From: G963556115 sp963666605
Lineage (GTDB): Bacteria > Planctomycetota > SZUA-567
Length of the DNA: 64,000 nt
Assembly: GCA_965140405.1 (NCBI GenBank)
Contig: OZ223208.1
Span: 1,798,001 to 1,862,000, forward strand
Direction of reading: 5' to 3'
How positions within the stretch are numbered: position 1 is the first letter of the stretch; each line of letters opens with the position of its first letter. Of the stretch, positions 8,837 to 17,544 are shown in pieces. Under the pieces are notes generated by a model. The model saw only the letters and a program-made list of their open reading frames with translations. It was not told the origin of the DNA and searched no databases. A program made the position numbers and the translations under genes.

Positions 8837-9310
8837 ATGTTGAGAATGATTAATAAGATACTTAGAGCTAGACTCCTTGGAGTGGTGATCATCTTGCCAC
8901 TTGTCTGTATCGTATTCTTTCAATCTATTAGTAGCGAGCGCCTAATTCTACGTATTTCTAAAGATGGTGAGCTGAGCCTGATTGCTGAGCAGACTACAAA
9001 GCAGCTCAAACCTTCAGTCCTTGTGGATGCTTGTTGTTCTACTATGGCAATGAGCCCTATGGATTGTTGCGAATCGGTACAAGTCTTTGAGCCGGTTAAG
9101 ACATCTGTATGTTGTACTGATATTATGCTCGGTGGCGGTATCGGTATTACAACAAGTCAAAATAATTTAGATCAGAGTATTGTCAATTCTGCACAGTACG
9201 AGAGCATTGCTTTTGTGCCGTATTCATATAGTAAAAACCAAATCACTAAAGATCAATATCTCACCCACGACCCTCCGGGGTATGTCAAGACTACCGTCCT
9301 ACGTCTCTGA
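8837..9310 (+). CDS. Membrane-anchored small protein with three Cys-Cys pairs
   Basis: A 157-residue protein of unknown family. Residues about 12-30 form a hydrophobic signal anchor; the rest is probably periplasmic. It carries three vicinal Cys pairs ('DACCST', 'MDCCES', 'SVCCTD') within about 45 residues and ends with a 'HDPPGYV' stretch. Vicinal cysteines suggest metal or thiol chemistry, but nothing proves it. It has the best promoter in this region and heads a run with a Cys-Cys thioredoxin-like protein and an FtsX-type ABC transporter, whose permease also has a Cys-Cys pair. AGGTGG decides the start. Confidence 0.7.
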   Translation: MLRMINKILRARLLGVVIILPLVCIVFFQSISSERLILRISKDGELSLIAEQTTKQLKPSVLVDACCSTMAMSPMDCCESVQVFEPVKTSVCCTDIMLGGGIGITTSQNNLDQSIVNSAQYESIAFVPYSYSKNQITKDQYLTHDPPGYVKTTVLRL

Positions 9311-9436
9311 TTTATAATACAGGAATTACAATTTTCGTCATGTAAGCTATGTTGGCTTATTTTGACAGGTTAATTCGTGTATTAATACCAACCAGTATAA
9401 ACTGGGTGGATGAATAAAATTGGAGAATTATTTAAT

Positions 9437-10165
9437 ATGAAAACATTTAATTATATCGTTGTTATGGTTGCGGTTGTTGCTGTTTCGGCTCTTTCGTCTT
9501 TTGCTTCTGAAGTAGATAGTAAGATTAAGAAGATTGGTAAGAAAGACAAGTTTGCGTATGTACTAATTACTAATAGTAAAGATAAGGCAACAGAAGAAGA
9601 TACCAAGAAGATGTTGAGTTCTACAGAGAACTTTGTGAAGAGTAACCCTAAAGCGGAGCTTTTGCAGTATGAGCTGGAGTCAAAGGCTGCGTCAAGTATT
9701 GTGAAGAAGTATCGCCTTTCACGTGCGCCTATGCCATTACTCTTAGTCTTTGCTCCAAATGGTGCGGTGACTGGTGGCTATGCCAAGAAGGTAACTGATG
9801 CGAAGCTTGAGGATGCTATCAAGAGTCCGGTTGAGCAGGTAATCGCTAAAGCGTCTCAGGAGCGCAAACCTGTAATCATCAGGATACCTGGTAAGTCTAA
9901 GGATGGTAATTCTGTAGTTGATAGTGCTATAGAAGAGTTTAAAAAGACCAAAAAGATTGATCCTGAAGTGATCGTTTTGACCTCTCCTAGTGAGGAAGAA
10001 GCGAAGTTACAAGCACGTTTAAATCTCGATTTTTCTAGTGCCGAAGCTCAGACAATTGTATTGACAGTTGCTGGTACTGAAGCTGGAAGGTTTGTTGGAA
10101 ATGTGACTGGTGCTCAGATTGCAACTGCACTTGAAAATGCTAAGAGTAGCTGCTGCGCTAAATAG
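9437..10165 (+). CDS. Exported thioredoxin-fold-like protein with C-terminal Cys-Cys
   Basis: A 242-residue protein with a clear signal peptide: Met-Lys, a hydrophobic core of alanines and valines, and a cleavage site at 'SFA-SE'. The mature part alternates beta strands and Lys-rich helices, with a 'RLSRAPMPLLLVFAPNG' segment that looks like the cis-Pro half of a thioredoxin fold but has no CxxC. The only cysteines are a C-terminal pair in 'SSCCAK'. GGAG at 9422 favours ATG 9437 over the upstream ATG 9410, which would bury the signal peptide. It lies 34 bases before the ABC permease. The thioredoxin assignment is tentative. Confidence 0.65.
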   Translation: MKTFNYIVVMVAVVAVSALSSFASEVDSKIKKIGKKDKFAYVLITNSKDKATEEDTKKMLSSTENFVKSNPKAELLQYELESKAASSIVKKYRLSRAPMPLLLVFAPNGAVTGGYAKKVTDAKLEDAIKSPVEQVIAKASQERKPVIIRIPGKSKDGNSVVDSAIEEFKKTKKIDPEVIVLTSPSEEEAKLQARLNLDFSSAEAQTIVLTVAGTEAGRFVGNVTGAQIATALENAKSSCCAK

Positions 10166-10199
10166 TTGTAATCAATTCTAACTAGGAGAAACCAGAATA

Positions 10200-11399
10200 A
10201 TGAATATTTTTGTAATAGTCTGGAGAGAGTTGTGGGAACGAAAGAACCAACTCGCTACCAGCTTTTTAGCTGTATCCTTGGGTGCAGCAGCGATTGTGGC
10301 GGTATATACAATTGCTTATTATACGGAGAAAAAAGTAAATAATGACTTGAAGTCATTAGGCGCTAATGTCTTAGTGCTACCTAAAAACTCTACAGTTGCT
10401 GATTATTACGCTGTAGATATTAGTGGCGCTACGATGAGTCAGGATGTTGTTGATAAGTTGTCAGTGGCAGGTCTGAAGGGGCTGGATAATATGTCACCGA
10501 AGTTGACTTGGCTTACCATGATTGACGGTGTCAAGATGGCTGTGACCGGTATTTTACCGAAGAACGAGATCATTGCTAAAGAGGTCTGGACTGGAGTCCA
10601 TACCTTCAATCCTCTTCTTAAGAATAAAGATGAAAACCTAAATGAGGCGCAATTACTTTCACAACGGAGGTATGTGCAAGACCTGCCGTCAGATCAAGTC
10701 TTTCTTGGATCTGATGCTGCGAAGAAGTTAGGTAATGTAAAGGGTGATACTTTTAGTATAAAGGATCAGAAATTTACTGTGCGTGAAATACTTCCTGCTA
10801 CAGGTACTGCTGATGATGGGCGTATATTTGCTCACCTTGATACAGTACAGGAACTAAGTGGTATGGGAGCGGTTGTAAGTGTTGTAGAGGTAATGGCATG
10901 TTGTAGTGATTTGCAGAAGGAGTTACTACCACAGCTAAGAGCGTTGCTACCTGATCAGGAGATTATAACGATTAATCAGGTTATTCAAACGCAGGTCAAG
11001 GCTGGTAAGTTGATGCATAGCTTGTCTATTCTATTTCTTGCGCTTATGGTGCTGGTAGGTGGAGCATCGATTGCGACGTATATGTATTCAAATGTTCGTG
11101 ACCGGAGGCGTGAGATAGGTACTATGATGGCTCTTGGAGCAAAATCATCAACATTGCAAAGGATATTCCTAATGAAAGCGGTGATTCTTGGAGCGGCTGG
11201 CGGAGTGCTTGGGTATGGGATTGGTACTGGGCTGGCTGTAGTGCTTGGCCCAGCTCTTGCTGAGGTACCGGTATATCCGAGGATAGAGCTTCTTGGGTTG
11301 TCAATTGTTGTATGCACACTGTTGTCGTTACTCGCGAGTTGGTTGCCTGCAAGGCGGGCTGCGCGTTTGGATCCATTTACAACTTTGCGGGAGGGCTAA
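10200..11399 (+). CDS. FtsX/MacB-type ABC transporter permease
   Basis: A 399-residue permease with the MacB/LolC layout: one N-terminal helix (about 18-40), a 220-residue periplasmic domain, then three C-terminal helices forming the FtsX domain ('RDRRREIGTMMALGA', 'LPARRAARLDPFTTLR'). The periplasmic domain contains a vicinal Cys pair in 'VMACCSDL'. Related permeases next to thioredoxin-like proteins and iron-transport genes often carry cysteines at this point (from memory, unverified). AGGAG precedes the start. The ATPase gene begins 3 bases after its stop, so the two form one transporter. Confidence 0.85.
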   Translation: MNIFVIVWRELWERKNQLATSFLAVSLGAAAIVAVYTIAYYTEKKVNNDLKSLGANVLVLPKNSTVADYYAVDISGATMSQDVVDKLSVAGLKGLDNMSPKLTWLTMIDGVKMAVTGILPKNEIIAKEVWTGVHTFNPLLKNKDENLNEAQLLSQRRYVQDLPSDQVFLGSDAAKKLGNVKGDTFSIKDQKFTVREILPATGTADDGRIFAHLDTVQELSGMGAVVSVVEVMACCSDLQKELLPQLRALLPDQEIITINQVIQTQVKAGKLMHSLSILFLALMVLVGGASIATYMYSNVRDRRREIGTMMALGAKSSTLQRIFLMKAVILGAAGGVLGYGIGTGLAVVLGPALAEVPVYPRIELLGLSIVVCTLLSLLASWLPARRAARLDPFTTLREG

Positions 11400-11402
11400 G
11401 AT

Positions 11403-12083
11403 ATGTTTGAATGTAATAACTTGACAATGAAGTATAAGGTACGAGGAGCTGAAGTAACCGCGCTAGATGCTGTAGACCTCAAGATCAATGAGGGTGAGAT
11501 GGTATCGGTGATTGGGCCTAGTGGGAGTGGTAAGAGTACGCTACTTCTGATACTTGGTGGGATGCTTTCTCCTACTGGTGGCGATATTAAATTTGAAGAT
11601 AAGAATCTATATAATTATTCTCCAGACTATAGAGCCAAGATACGTGGTAAGAATATGGGGTTTGTATTTCAGACGTTTAATCTTATTCCTTATTTGAGCG
11701 CTGTGGAGAATGTGATGTTGCCGTTGTATCTGAATAATAGTGATAACCGTATGCATTTGAATAGGGCTACTAGGGCGCTTGAGCGTGTTGAGCTGGGGCA
11801 TAGGTTGGATCATAAGCCTAATGAGTTGTCTATTGGTCAACAGCAGCGTGTGGCGCTTGCGAGAATGATGGTAACAGAACCGAGGATAATACTTGCGGAT
11901 GAGCCGACTGGTAGTCTTGATCCTGAGACTGGTGGGCATATTTTGAACTTCCTAGAGAGTCTAAATGAGGAAGGTAAAACGGTAGTGATGGTAACACACG
12001 ACCCAGATGCCGCGAAACGCGCACATCGACAATTGAGAATTGTCGATGGTAAGATGGTTGAGGATAACGATCATCTCAACTAA
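11403..12083 (+). CDS. LolD/MacB-type ABC transporter ATP-binding protein
   Basis: A 226-residue ATPase with all key motifs: Walker A 'GPSGSGKS', Q-loop 'FQTFNLIPYLSAVENV', signature 'LSIGQQQRV', Walker B 'ILADEP' followed by the D-loop 'GSLD', and the H-loop 'MVTHD'. The Q-loop sequence and length place it in the LolD/MacB/FtsE group that drives mechanotransmission rather than classic import. It is the partner of the preceding FtsX-type permease and ends the cluster at a large hairpin. Confidence 0.92.
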   Translation: MFECNNLTMKYKVRGAEVTALDAVDLKINEGEMVSVIGPSGSGKSTLLLILGGMLSPTGGDIKFEDKNLYNYSPDYRAKIRGKNMGFVFQTFNLIPYLSAVENVMLPLYLNNSDNRMHLNRATRALERVELGHRLDHKPNELSIGQQQRVALARMMVTEPRIILADEPTGSLDPETGGHILNFLESLNEEGKTVVMVTHDPDAAKRAHRQLRIVDGKMVEDNDHLN

Positions 12084-12100
12084 GAATCAAAGATATAATA

Positions 12101-12143
12101 AACCACAAATGAGACACCCGTAGAGGGTGGCTCATTTGTGGTT
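12101..12143. terminator. Large hairpin between convergent genes
   Basis: Arms 12101-12119 and 12125-12143 pair over 18 of 19 positions (one A-G mismatch) around a 5-nt loop. There is no long T-run on either side. It sits between the ABC ATPase (+) and a small gene (-). Confidence 0.65.
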
Positions 12144-12181
12144 TGTATAGAATTATTTTAGGTGCTTAGATGATCTGTGCT

Positions 12182-12409
12182 TTATGCATAGACATCAATA
12201 ATCTGTTGAGCGATTGCCATCTTGTCTTCTACAAATTGGGTTTGGAGGCCGCTTTGGATTAATTGGAGTGCCATGTCACCTTGTATCTCGACAGAGTCTT
12301 TGAGTAGTCCGAGTATTCCTTCACCACCACTGCTTGGGACAGGGCTGGCAAGGGATGCGCTGGCGTTGGGTGCTGGCATCTGTTGGGCTGATACTGTTGA
12401 TACGTCCAC
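12182..12409 (-). CDS. Small protein, possibly YjfB-like
   Basis: A 75-residue protein with a low-complexity Ala/Ser/Pro N-terminal half and an amphipathic helical second half ('ILGLLKDSVEIQGDMALQLI'). The pattern resembles the small YjfB family often labelled putative motility proteins, but the match is weak. The start codon is GTG, supported by AAGGAAG about 7 bases upstream. It stands alone between convergent and co-directional neighbours. Confidence 0.5.
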   Translation of the reverse strand: MDVSTVSAQQMPAPNASASLASPVPSSGGEGILGLLKDSVEIQGDMALQLIQSGLQTQFVEDKMAIAQQIIDVYA

Positions 12410-12485
12410 TATTAGCTTCCTTATTCCTATATAACTTAGTATTCTCTTGTATTATCGGACGGAAGTGTAGAAACTTTAGAAATAT

Positions 12486-13274
12486 TTAAAAATTTGGCGG
12501 ATATGGGGGAGTTTTGTAGACATGATTGTGTACTTTGTTCGATCTTAATGGGTTGTAGACTGTGAGTGCAACAAGAAATGCTATAAGTCCGACGAGCCCG
12601 AATGACCAGTCCCGCTCTGGATAAATATAAAGTATTATTCTTAGTCCGCTTCCCCAGATGAACATTATAAAGGCTGTCATGGTGAGTATTGCATACTGTA
12701 AAACTCTATTTGTACAGGCAAATAGTAGGTAGATACGTGGGAGGATATTGGTAAAGATTATATGTAGAGCATAGACTATTAACGACGCTCCTATAAAGAA
12801 TAGAAACCAAGGTGATATTTCGAGTCCTCGATTGAAATGTCCAGTATCCCCACCTGTAGCAAAGGGGCGCATAATGATATAGGCGATGAGCTCCATCATA
12901 TTGGCGATTATAAACCAGAATACTATATGAAATATATTCTTATGCTTGAGCATGAATTTTCTGGTGAGTAGTAGTAAGCCTAGTGAAACAATTAGGGTGT
13001 GTACTAGTAGGGGCATAGCACCTATGATTGACTCGTCTATATTGCCGCCGATTGGAAATAGTTTTGAGTATGGTACGCCTTCGTCCCAGCCTGTCATCAT
13101 TATGAAGTTCCCCCATACTATACTGAAAGGTTTTGGGGTATAACCTAGGAGGTAGGCTGTGGTGCTGTGGGTAAATTCGTGCATCAGTACTAAGGCAGAT
13201 TGTAGCATAAGAAATGTGATTACTGCAATAAATATATAGTATATTGTTGACTTGATATTTTTTGCAGATTGCAT
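12486..13274 (-). CDS. Polytopic membrane protein with HExxH zinc-protease motif
   Basis: A 262-residue protein with about six membrane helices. 'HEFTH' lies in the first helix (about residues 32-36), matching the HExxH zinc site of M50-like intramembrane proteases. A conserved-looking polar stretch 'GGDTGHFNRG' near residue 140 could supply a further ligand. It is not a clear S2P/RseP homologue: there is no PDZ domain and the second-site motif differs. AGGAG precedes the ATG. A membrane metalloprotease is a reasonable guess; the substrate is unknown. Confidence 0.65.
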   Translation of the reverse strand: MQSAKNIKSTIYYIFIAVITFLMLQSALVLMHEFTHSTTAYLLGYTPKPFSIVWGNFIMMTGWDEGVPYSKLFPIGGNIDESIIGAMPLLVHTLIVSLGLLLLTRKFMLKHKNIFHIVFWFIIANMMELIAYIIMRPFATGGDTGHFNRGLEISPWFLFFIGASLIVYALHIIFTNILPRIYLLFACTNRVLQYAILTMTAFIMFIWGSGLRIILYIYPERDWSFGLVGLIAFLVALTVYNPLRSNKVHNHVYKTPPYPPNF

Positions 13275-13514
13275 CCTGTGCTCCTGTTACTAAATGAAAA
13301 ATTTATATCTTTTAGTGTAAACCTTGCTTTAGGTAATCTCTGTAAGAGTTACAATAAAGTGTTTATATTCTTATTATATCTAGTGGATGATATATACTCA
13401 AGAAAATACAAGAATTATTGGTAATTCGAATTGACGCTATTATGGCTATTTATTGTATCAACAGTATTTATCGGTTTTATGATTAAAGCTCGTGGTTATA
13501 GGTTTATTATTAGT

Positions 13515-14243
13515 CTATTCTTGTACTTGGCGTTCTGGGAGTTCTGATATTTTGTAGGCATTGTCTAGTGAGAAGGTACCTATTCTTGTCCTTGTTAGTG
13601 AGGTCATGGTGGCAAAACAGCCGAGTTTTTGGCCGAAGTCTTCGATAAGAGTTCGGATATAGAAGCCTTTACTCACAGAGACCTTGATCTTGCCATCTAC
13701 TCCATCAAACTCTAGTAGCTCTAGGTTGAAGGTCTCTACCTCTCTTGGTTCTCTCTCTACAGTCTTGCCTTCTCTGGCTAGTTCGTAGAGCTTTTTTCCT
13801 TTTACCTTTAGGGCGCTGTACATTGGTGGGAGTTGTAAGATCTTACCTTCAAATGACTTTAAGCCTTCGCGGAGGACTTTTTCGGTTATAGGGAGTAAAG
13901 CTGGGTCTGACTCTTCCAGCACTGTGCCGGTAATATCTTGTGTGTCGGTACGCAGACCGAGTCTGAATCCTGCAATATACTCTTTGTCGTATTCCTGCAT
14001 AGCATCGAATAGCTTTGTAGCATTTCCTGCGAAAATGAGGAGTAGACCTTCAGCCATTGGGTCTAGCGTGCCGCCGTGACCGACTCGTTTCATCTTCAAA
14101 TATCCGCGCATTTTGGCAACGACATCGTGGCTTGTCCAGTCTTGTTCCTTGTTAATCAAGAAAATACCGGGGATTTTGCCTATTAATGAGTGTGGATCGG
14201 CTTTAAAGGTTGCTAATAGCTCTGGAAACGGTATACTTTGCAA
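13515..14243 (-). CDS. truB: tRNA pseudouridine(55) synthase
   Basis: A 242-residue TruB, which makes pseudouridine 55 in the T-loop of tRNAs. The family signature 'GHGGTLDPMAEGLLLI' contains the catalytic Asp, and 'GIFLINKEQDWTSHDVV' and 'LPPMYSALKVKGKKLYELAREG' are the other conserved blocks. An upstream ATG (14264) is in frame, but GAGGAG lies 7 bases before a TTG at 14243, so TTG is the likelier start. There is no C-terminal PUA extension. It is divergent from the GT2 gene; no rpsO, infB or rbfA lies nearby as in many bacteria. Confidence 0.93.
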   Translation of the reverse strand: MQSIPFPELLATFKADPHSLIGKIPGIFLINKEQDWTSHDVVAKMRGYLKMKRVGHGGTLDPMAEGLLLIFAGNATKLFDAMQEYDKEYIAGFRLGLRTDTQDITGTVLEESDPALLPITEKVLREGLKSFEGKILQLPPMYSALKVKGKKLYELAREGKTVEREPREVETFNLELLEFDGVDGKIKVSVSKGFYIRTLIEDFGQKLGCFATMTSLTRTRIGTFSLDNAYKISELPERQVQE

Positions 14244-14273
14244 ACGAATTCTCCTCAGGGGCATATTTTGCCT

Positions 14274-14301
14274 ATTGTTTTTAAGATTATATAGTTATAA
14301 T
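14274..14301 (+). promoter_or_regulatory. Promoter of the GT2 gene
   Basis: Consensus -10 TATAAT (14296-14301) with a poor -35, ATTGTT (14274-14279), 16 bases upstream. Confidence 0.45.
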
Positions 14302-14346
14302 GATGGGGACGGGTTTTGCAAGGGATTATGTTTGAGACGGAGTGGC

Positions 14347-15294
14347 ATGGGTAGTAAAGAATTAGTTGATCTGACTATTATTATTGTTAATTTCAATACA
14401 GAAGAGCTTGTTTGTAACTGTATTGAGTCGATTCCTTGTGGGATAAATAAATACTCTTATCGTGTGGTCGTAGTTGATAATGGCTCTAGTGATAATAGTG
14501 TAGAATTGATAAAATCTCGCTTCTTTGATGTCGAAGTGATAGAGAATGGGAAGAACTTGGGGTTTGCGGCGGCGAATAATAAAGCTCTCCGTGTAGCGAA
14601 TAGCTCGTACTATCTGCTTCTCAATTCTGATACTATCGTTACTAAGGGGGCGATAGATAAGGTTATCGACTTTATGAATAAGCATCCAGAGTGTGGATTT
14701 GCTAGTCCGCAACTGCTCAATGAAGATGGCTCTTTACAGAATACTGCGGCGAATTTTCCAAGTCTGGTTACCGAACTTTCGAATAAAAGCTTACTCCGTA
14801 TGCTCTTTCCTTCCAAGTACTATAAGAAGAAGTTTAGCTCTGCTAGACCTGTTGCAGTGGAGACACTTGTCGGAGCGGCATTATTTGCTAAAAAAGAGAT
14901 GTGCGATAAGATCGGCTTTTATGATGATGGGTTCTTCTTCTTCTTGGAGGAGACCGAGTGGTGTAAACGTGGTGCAGGGGCAGGGTGGTCGTCATATCTG
15001 ATCCCTAACGCTCAGATATATCACTTGCAAGGTCAGACGGCGAAGAAGGTACCGCTGACTGTTCGGGTAGAGTACTGGAGGAGTCGGTATAGGTATTTTA
15101 AGGAGAGTTACTCGTACTCTTCGTTTGTCCTCCTTATGATCGGGTTATTAATAAAAAATACAGCAAATTGCTGCCTCAACTTGATTGCGGCGCCATTTTC
15201 TGTAAAATCAAGGCATAAGCTTAAGCTATCCCTCTATATTTTTAAATGGCATCTGCTTGGGTGTCCGAAGGGGATGGGACTGAGTAGAAAATAG
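14347..15294 (+). CDS. Family 2 glycosyltransferase (rhamnosyltransferase-like)
   Basis: A 315-residue GT-A glycosyltransferase. 'TIIIVNFNTEELV' starts the nucleotide-sugar fold, 'VVVDNGSSDNS' and 'LLNSDT' (DxD-like) follow, then 'GAALFAKKEMCDKIGFYDDGFFFFLEETEW', the acceptor region typical of WbbL/RfbF-type rhamnosyltransferases. A C-terminal hydrophobic helix near residues 255-275 may tether it to the membrane. The start at 14347 follows ACGGAG. It probably works in surface polysaccharide synthesis; the donor and acceptor are not known. Confidence 0.85.
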   Translation: MGSKELVDLTIIIVNFNTEELVCNCIESIPCGINKYSYRVVVVDNGSSDNSVELIKSRFFDVEVIENGKNLGFAAANNKALRVANSSYYLLLNSDTIVTKGAIDKVIDFMNKHPECGFASPQLLNEDGSLQNTAANFPSLVTELSNKSLLRMLFPSKYYKKKFSSARPVAVETLVGAALFAKKEMCDKIGFYDDGFFFFLEETEWCKRGAGAGWSSYLIPNAQIYHLQGQTAKKVPLTVRVEYWRSRYRYFKESYSYSSFVLLMIGLLIKNTANCCLNLIAAPFSVKSRHKLKLSLYIFKWHLLGCPKGMGLSRK

Positions 15295-15353
15295 TACCTA
15301 CCGTTGAGAAACGATTAGGTACGATAGGGCAATTCTTAATAAATGTGCCCTAT
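15294..15353 (+). promoter_or_regulatory. Two tandem hairpins before the pseudouridine synthase
   Basis: Hairpin 1: GTACCTA (15294-15300) / TAGGTAC (15316-15322). Hairpin 2: ATAGGGCA (15324-15331) / TGCCCTAT (15346-15353). They lie between the GT2 stop and the next start. No T-run follows, so they may be leader structures rather than a terminator. Confidence 0.45.
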
Positions 15354-15377
15354 ATGAAATTAAGAAAGGTATCAAAT

Positions 15378-16571
15378 ATGGAACGGTTACACAAATTTCT
15401 AGCGCATTGCGGGGTTGCTTCAAGAAGAAAAGCGGAAGAGATTATTCTTGAAGGGCGTGTTGCAATTAACGGCGAAACAGTTACTGAGCTGGGAGTGAAG
15501 ATAGATCCTGAGAAGGACTATGTTACCGTCGATGGGACTACTGTCCATCAAGAACGTAAGATTTACTTGCTACTACATAAGCCTAAAGGTGTCACTACTA
15601 CGGCTGAGGATGAGTATGGACGTAAGACCGTACTCGACCTAGTACCAAGAGATATTTCGCAAAGAATCTACCCAGCAGGTAGGCTCGACCGCGATAGTGA
15701 AGGACTAATAGTCCTCACAAATGATGGTGAACTGTCATACTATCTAACTCACCCTAGCCAAGGTGTGCGTAAGGTGTATGAGGTGACTGTTGAGGGACGT
15801 ATTGAGAGCGATGTGATTGACGAACTCCTACTGAAGGGTGTACGTATCGGCCCAGTACTGGTAAAACCTGCATTCTGTAAGGTGACTCGTAGAACTAAAG
15901 AACGTACAACTCTAAAGATCGGTGTGTCAGAAGGTGTGAATCGTGAGGTGAGGCGTCTTTTTGCTATACTTGGGCATGAGGTGAAGAGACTTGTACGTCT
16001 TGAAGTTGGGCCGTTTACGTTGAAGGGGATTGCTAAGGGTAAGTCACGTCTACTTGGTAGGAATGAGATCGATAATGTACTCAAGATGATGGCTAATCCG
16101 TCTGAGGCAAAGCAAGAGGTGCTCAAGAAGTTCAAGCGTAGCTACTCTGGTGCAAGACCTACTGGTAAGCCTGACCCCGCGAATCCTCAGCGCTATAGCG
16201 GTGCTAATAAGCTTTATAGTAAATCTGATTCACGTAGCCACGGCGAAGGTCGTGAAGATAGAGGCGGAAGAGGTAAGAGACCATCTAGAGGTGAAAGACC
16301 TGTTAGGGGTGAAAGACCAGTTAGAGCTGAAAGGTCGTCTAGAGATGATAGACCTGCTGTTGATGATAAGCCTAAGAAGATTGAAAGAGGTAATATGTCT
16401 CGAAAGGCCTTTGCTGCTAGTAAAGCTAGTAGGGGTATACGTTCTGGAAGTAGTTCGACTTCGACTTCTTCTTATAAGAAGGAGAACGTCAAGAGAGGTG
16501 TAAAGAGAAAGACATCTACTGCAGTTAAGACTAAGAACAAGGTCGCAGGCAAGAAGCATCCATTAGCATAG
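15378..16571 (+). CDS. RsuA/RluB-family pseudouridine synthase with a long basic tail
   Basis: A 397-residue protein. Residues 1-60 are an S4 RNA-binding domain ('ERLHKFLAHCGVASRRKAEEII'); about 62-230 are the catalytic domain with 'GRLDRDSEGLIVLTNDGEL', which holds the catalytic Asp. The family modifies 16S or 23S rRNA. From about residue 240 onward there is a low-complexity tail of Arg, Lys, Ser, Gly and Asp with repeated 'RGERPVR'-type units, far beyond the usual family length. AGAAAGG fixes ATG 15378; the upstream GTG at 15345 falls inside a hairpin. It ends at a strong stem-loop. Confidence 0.9.
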   Translation: MERLHKFLAHCGVASRRKAEEIILEGRVAINGETVTELGVKIDPEKDYVTVDGTTVHQERKIYLLLHKPKGVTTTAEDEYGRKTVLDLVPRDISQRIYPAGRLDRDSEGLIVLTNDGELSYYLTHPSQGVRKVYEVTVEGRIESDVIDELLLKGVRIGPVLVKPAFCKVTRRTKERTTLKIGVSEGVNREVRRLFAILGHEVKRLVRLEVGPFTLKGIAKGKSRLLGRNEIDNVLKMMANPSEAKQEVLKKFKRSYSGARPTGKPDPANPQRYSGANKLYSKSDSRSHGEGREDRGGRGKRPSRGERPVRGERPVRAERSSRDDRPAVDDKPKKIERGNMSRKAFAASKASRGIRSGSSSTSTSSYKKENVKRGVKRKTSTAVKTKNKVAGKKHPLA

Positions 16572-16592
16572 AGTATTTAAGTTTTAGGATTA

Positions 16593-16630
16593 TTAAGTAA
16601 GGGTCTGCTGAAAAGCAGACCCTTACTTAA
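16593..16630 (+). terminator. Strong stem-loop after the pseudouridine synthase
   Basis: A perfect 17-bp stem, 16593-16609 with 16614-16630, closed by a GAAA tetraloop. The 3' side lacks a T-run. Confidence 0.75.
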
Positions 16631-17030
16631 TTGAGTGTCCCAAAAGGCTACAAGAAGATGTGAACAATGCAAAGTCATACCATATGTATGACGCAGTAAC
16701 CAGCTCTTTTGCGCATCAGCCACGCGCATATGTATTTGTTTACTTTTTTTAAAAGTATACCAAGGTAAAGCAGAGCTTTATTGCAGAATTTAGTCATAGA
16801 GTATTTGGGTACGGTGGTTTGTGTTTCATCAATAAGTCGTTTGCGTAGAGTTAGTTGATATGGATTAACTTTATATTTATATATAAGTAGCAGACAATAA
16901 CTATAAATTTAATTTAAGATTTGTTATACAAATAAAATTCCTTTACTATTTCGTAAGTGTAAGAATAGGTAAATATATCGTTATCTAGATTAAGTATTTT
17001 ATAATTATTATTAATTAATAATAATTATAG
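16631..17030. other. Intergenic with two palindromes
   Basis: About 430 bases without a gene before marR. Two perfect dyads are visible: GTCATAC-N5-GTATGAC (16674-16692) and a 28-bp AT-only palindrome at 17001-17028. The second probably reflects an AT-rich promoter region; the first is unexplained. Confidence 0.5.
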
Positions 17031-17036
17031 TTGATA

Positions 17037-17059
17037 AATAGTATAGATTATATACTATT
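17037..17059. promoter_or_regulatory. MarR operator 1
   Basis: AATAGTATA (17037-17045), spacer gatta, TATACTATT (17051-17059): perfect 9-bp arms ending 6 bases before the marR start. The same layout recurs at 17545-17567, with the same 5-base spacer. Confidence 0.7.
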
Positions 17060-17065
17060 GTAAAT

Positions 17066-17530
17066 ATGAAGACTAAAAATGAAGACGAAACCAGAAGTTT
17101 GATCTCAACTATGCTTAGGGTACTAAATAAATTTTCACGTGTAGAGAGACAACCTATAACTTTGAAAAATGGCGAGGTACTCAGTACAAAAGAAATTCAT
17201 ACCATTAAAGCTATTGGTGATAATAAGACAATGAATGTTACTGAAGTAGGTGAAACCTTTGGTGTAACAAAGGGAGCTGCATCACAAATGATAAGTCGTC
17301 TAGTAAAAAAAGGCTTTGTTTCTAAAATCATTTCTTCTCATAGTAATAAAGAGTTTGAGCTTTCGTTGACAAAAAAAGGTCAACAGGCATTTGGGGTACA
17401 TGAGAGTCTTCATGGTAAAGAGTTTGAGGAATTGTTAAAATGTTTAAATTGTATGAGTGCTGATCAATTGTCGACTTCTGAGGAGGTTTTTGGAGCTCTG
17501 GAGATGGTAATTAATATGCGCTTAAAATAG
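17066..17530 (+). CDS. MarR-family transcriptional regulator
   Basis: A 154-residue winged-helix regulator. 'TKEIHTIKAIGDNKTMNVTEVGETFGVTKGAASQMISRLVKKGFV' is the helix-turn-helix and 'SNKEFELSLTKKGQQAF' the wing, as in MarR/SlyA proteins. The flanking dimerisation helices are complete. It is followed 66 bases later by a frameshifted methyltransferase gene, and both genes have the same operator motif, which suggests autoregulation plus control of the neighbour. Composition is clearly more AT-rich than the genes around, consistent with acquisition. Confidence 0.88.
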   Translation: MKTKNEDETRSLISTMLRVLNKFSRVERQPITLKNGEVLSTKEIHTIKAIGDNKTMNVTEVGETFGVTKGAASQMISRLVKKGFVSKIISSHSNKEFELSLTKKGQQAFGVHESLHGKEFEELLKCLNCMSADQLSTSEEVFGALEMVINMRLK

Positions 17531-17544
17531 TATTTTTTTTACTA

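Noticed and set aside
14113..14346. N-terminal extension of the GT2 glycosyltransferase
   Set aside because: It overlaps truB on the other strand and its promoter; ATG 14347 gives the normal family N-terminus with a ribosome binding site.
17001..17028. 28-bp perfect AT-only palindrome as an operator or origin element
   Set aside because: Made only of A and T in a very AT-rich stretch, so symmetry alone is weak evidence; kept only as a note.
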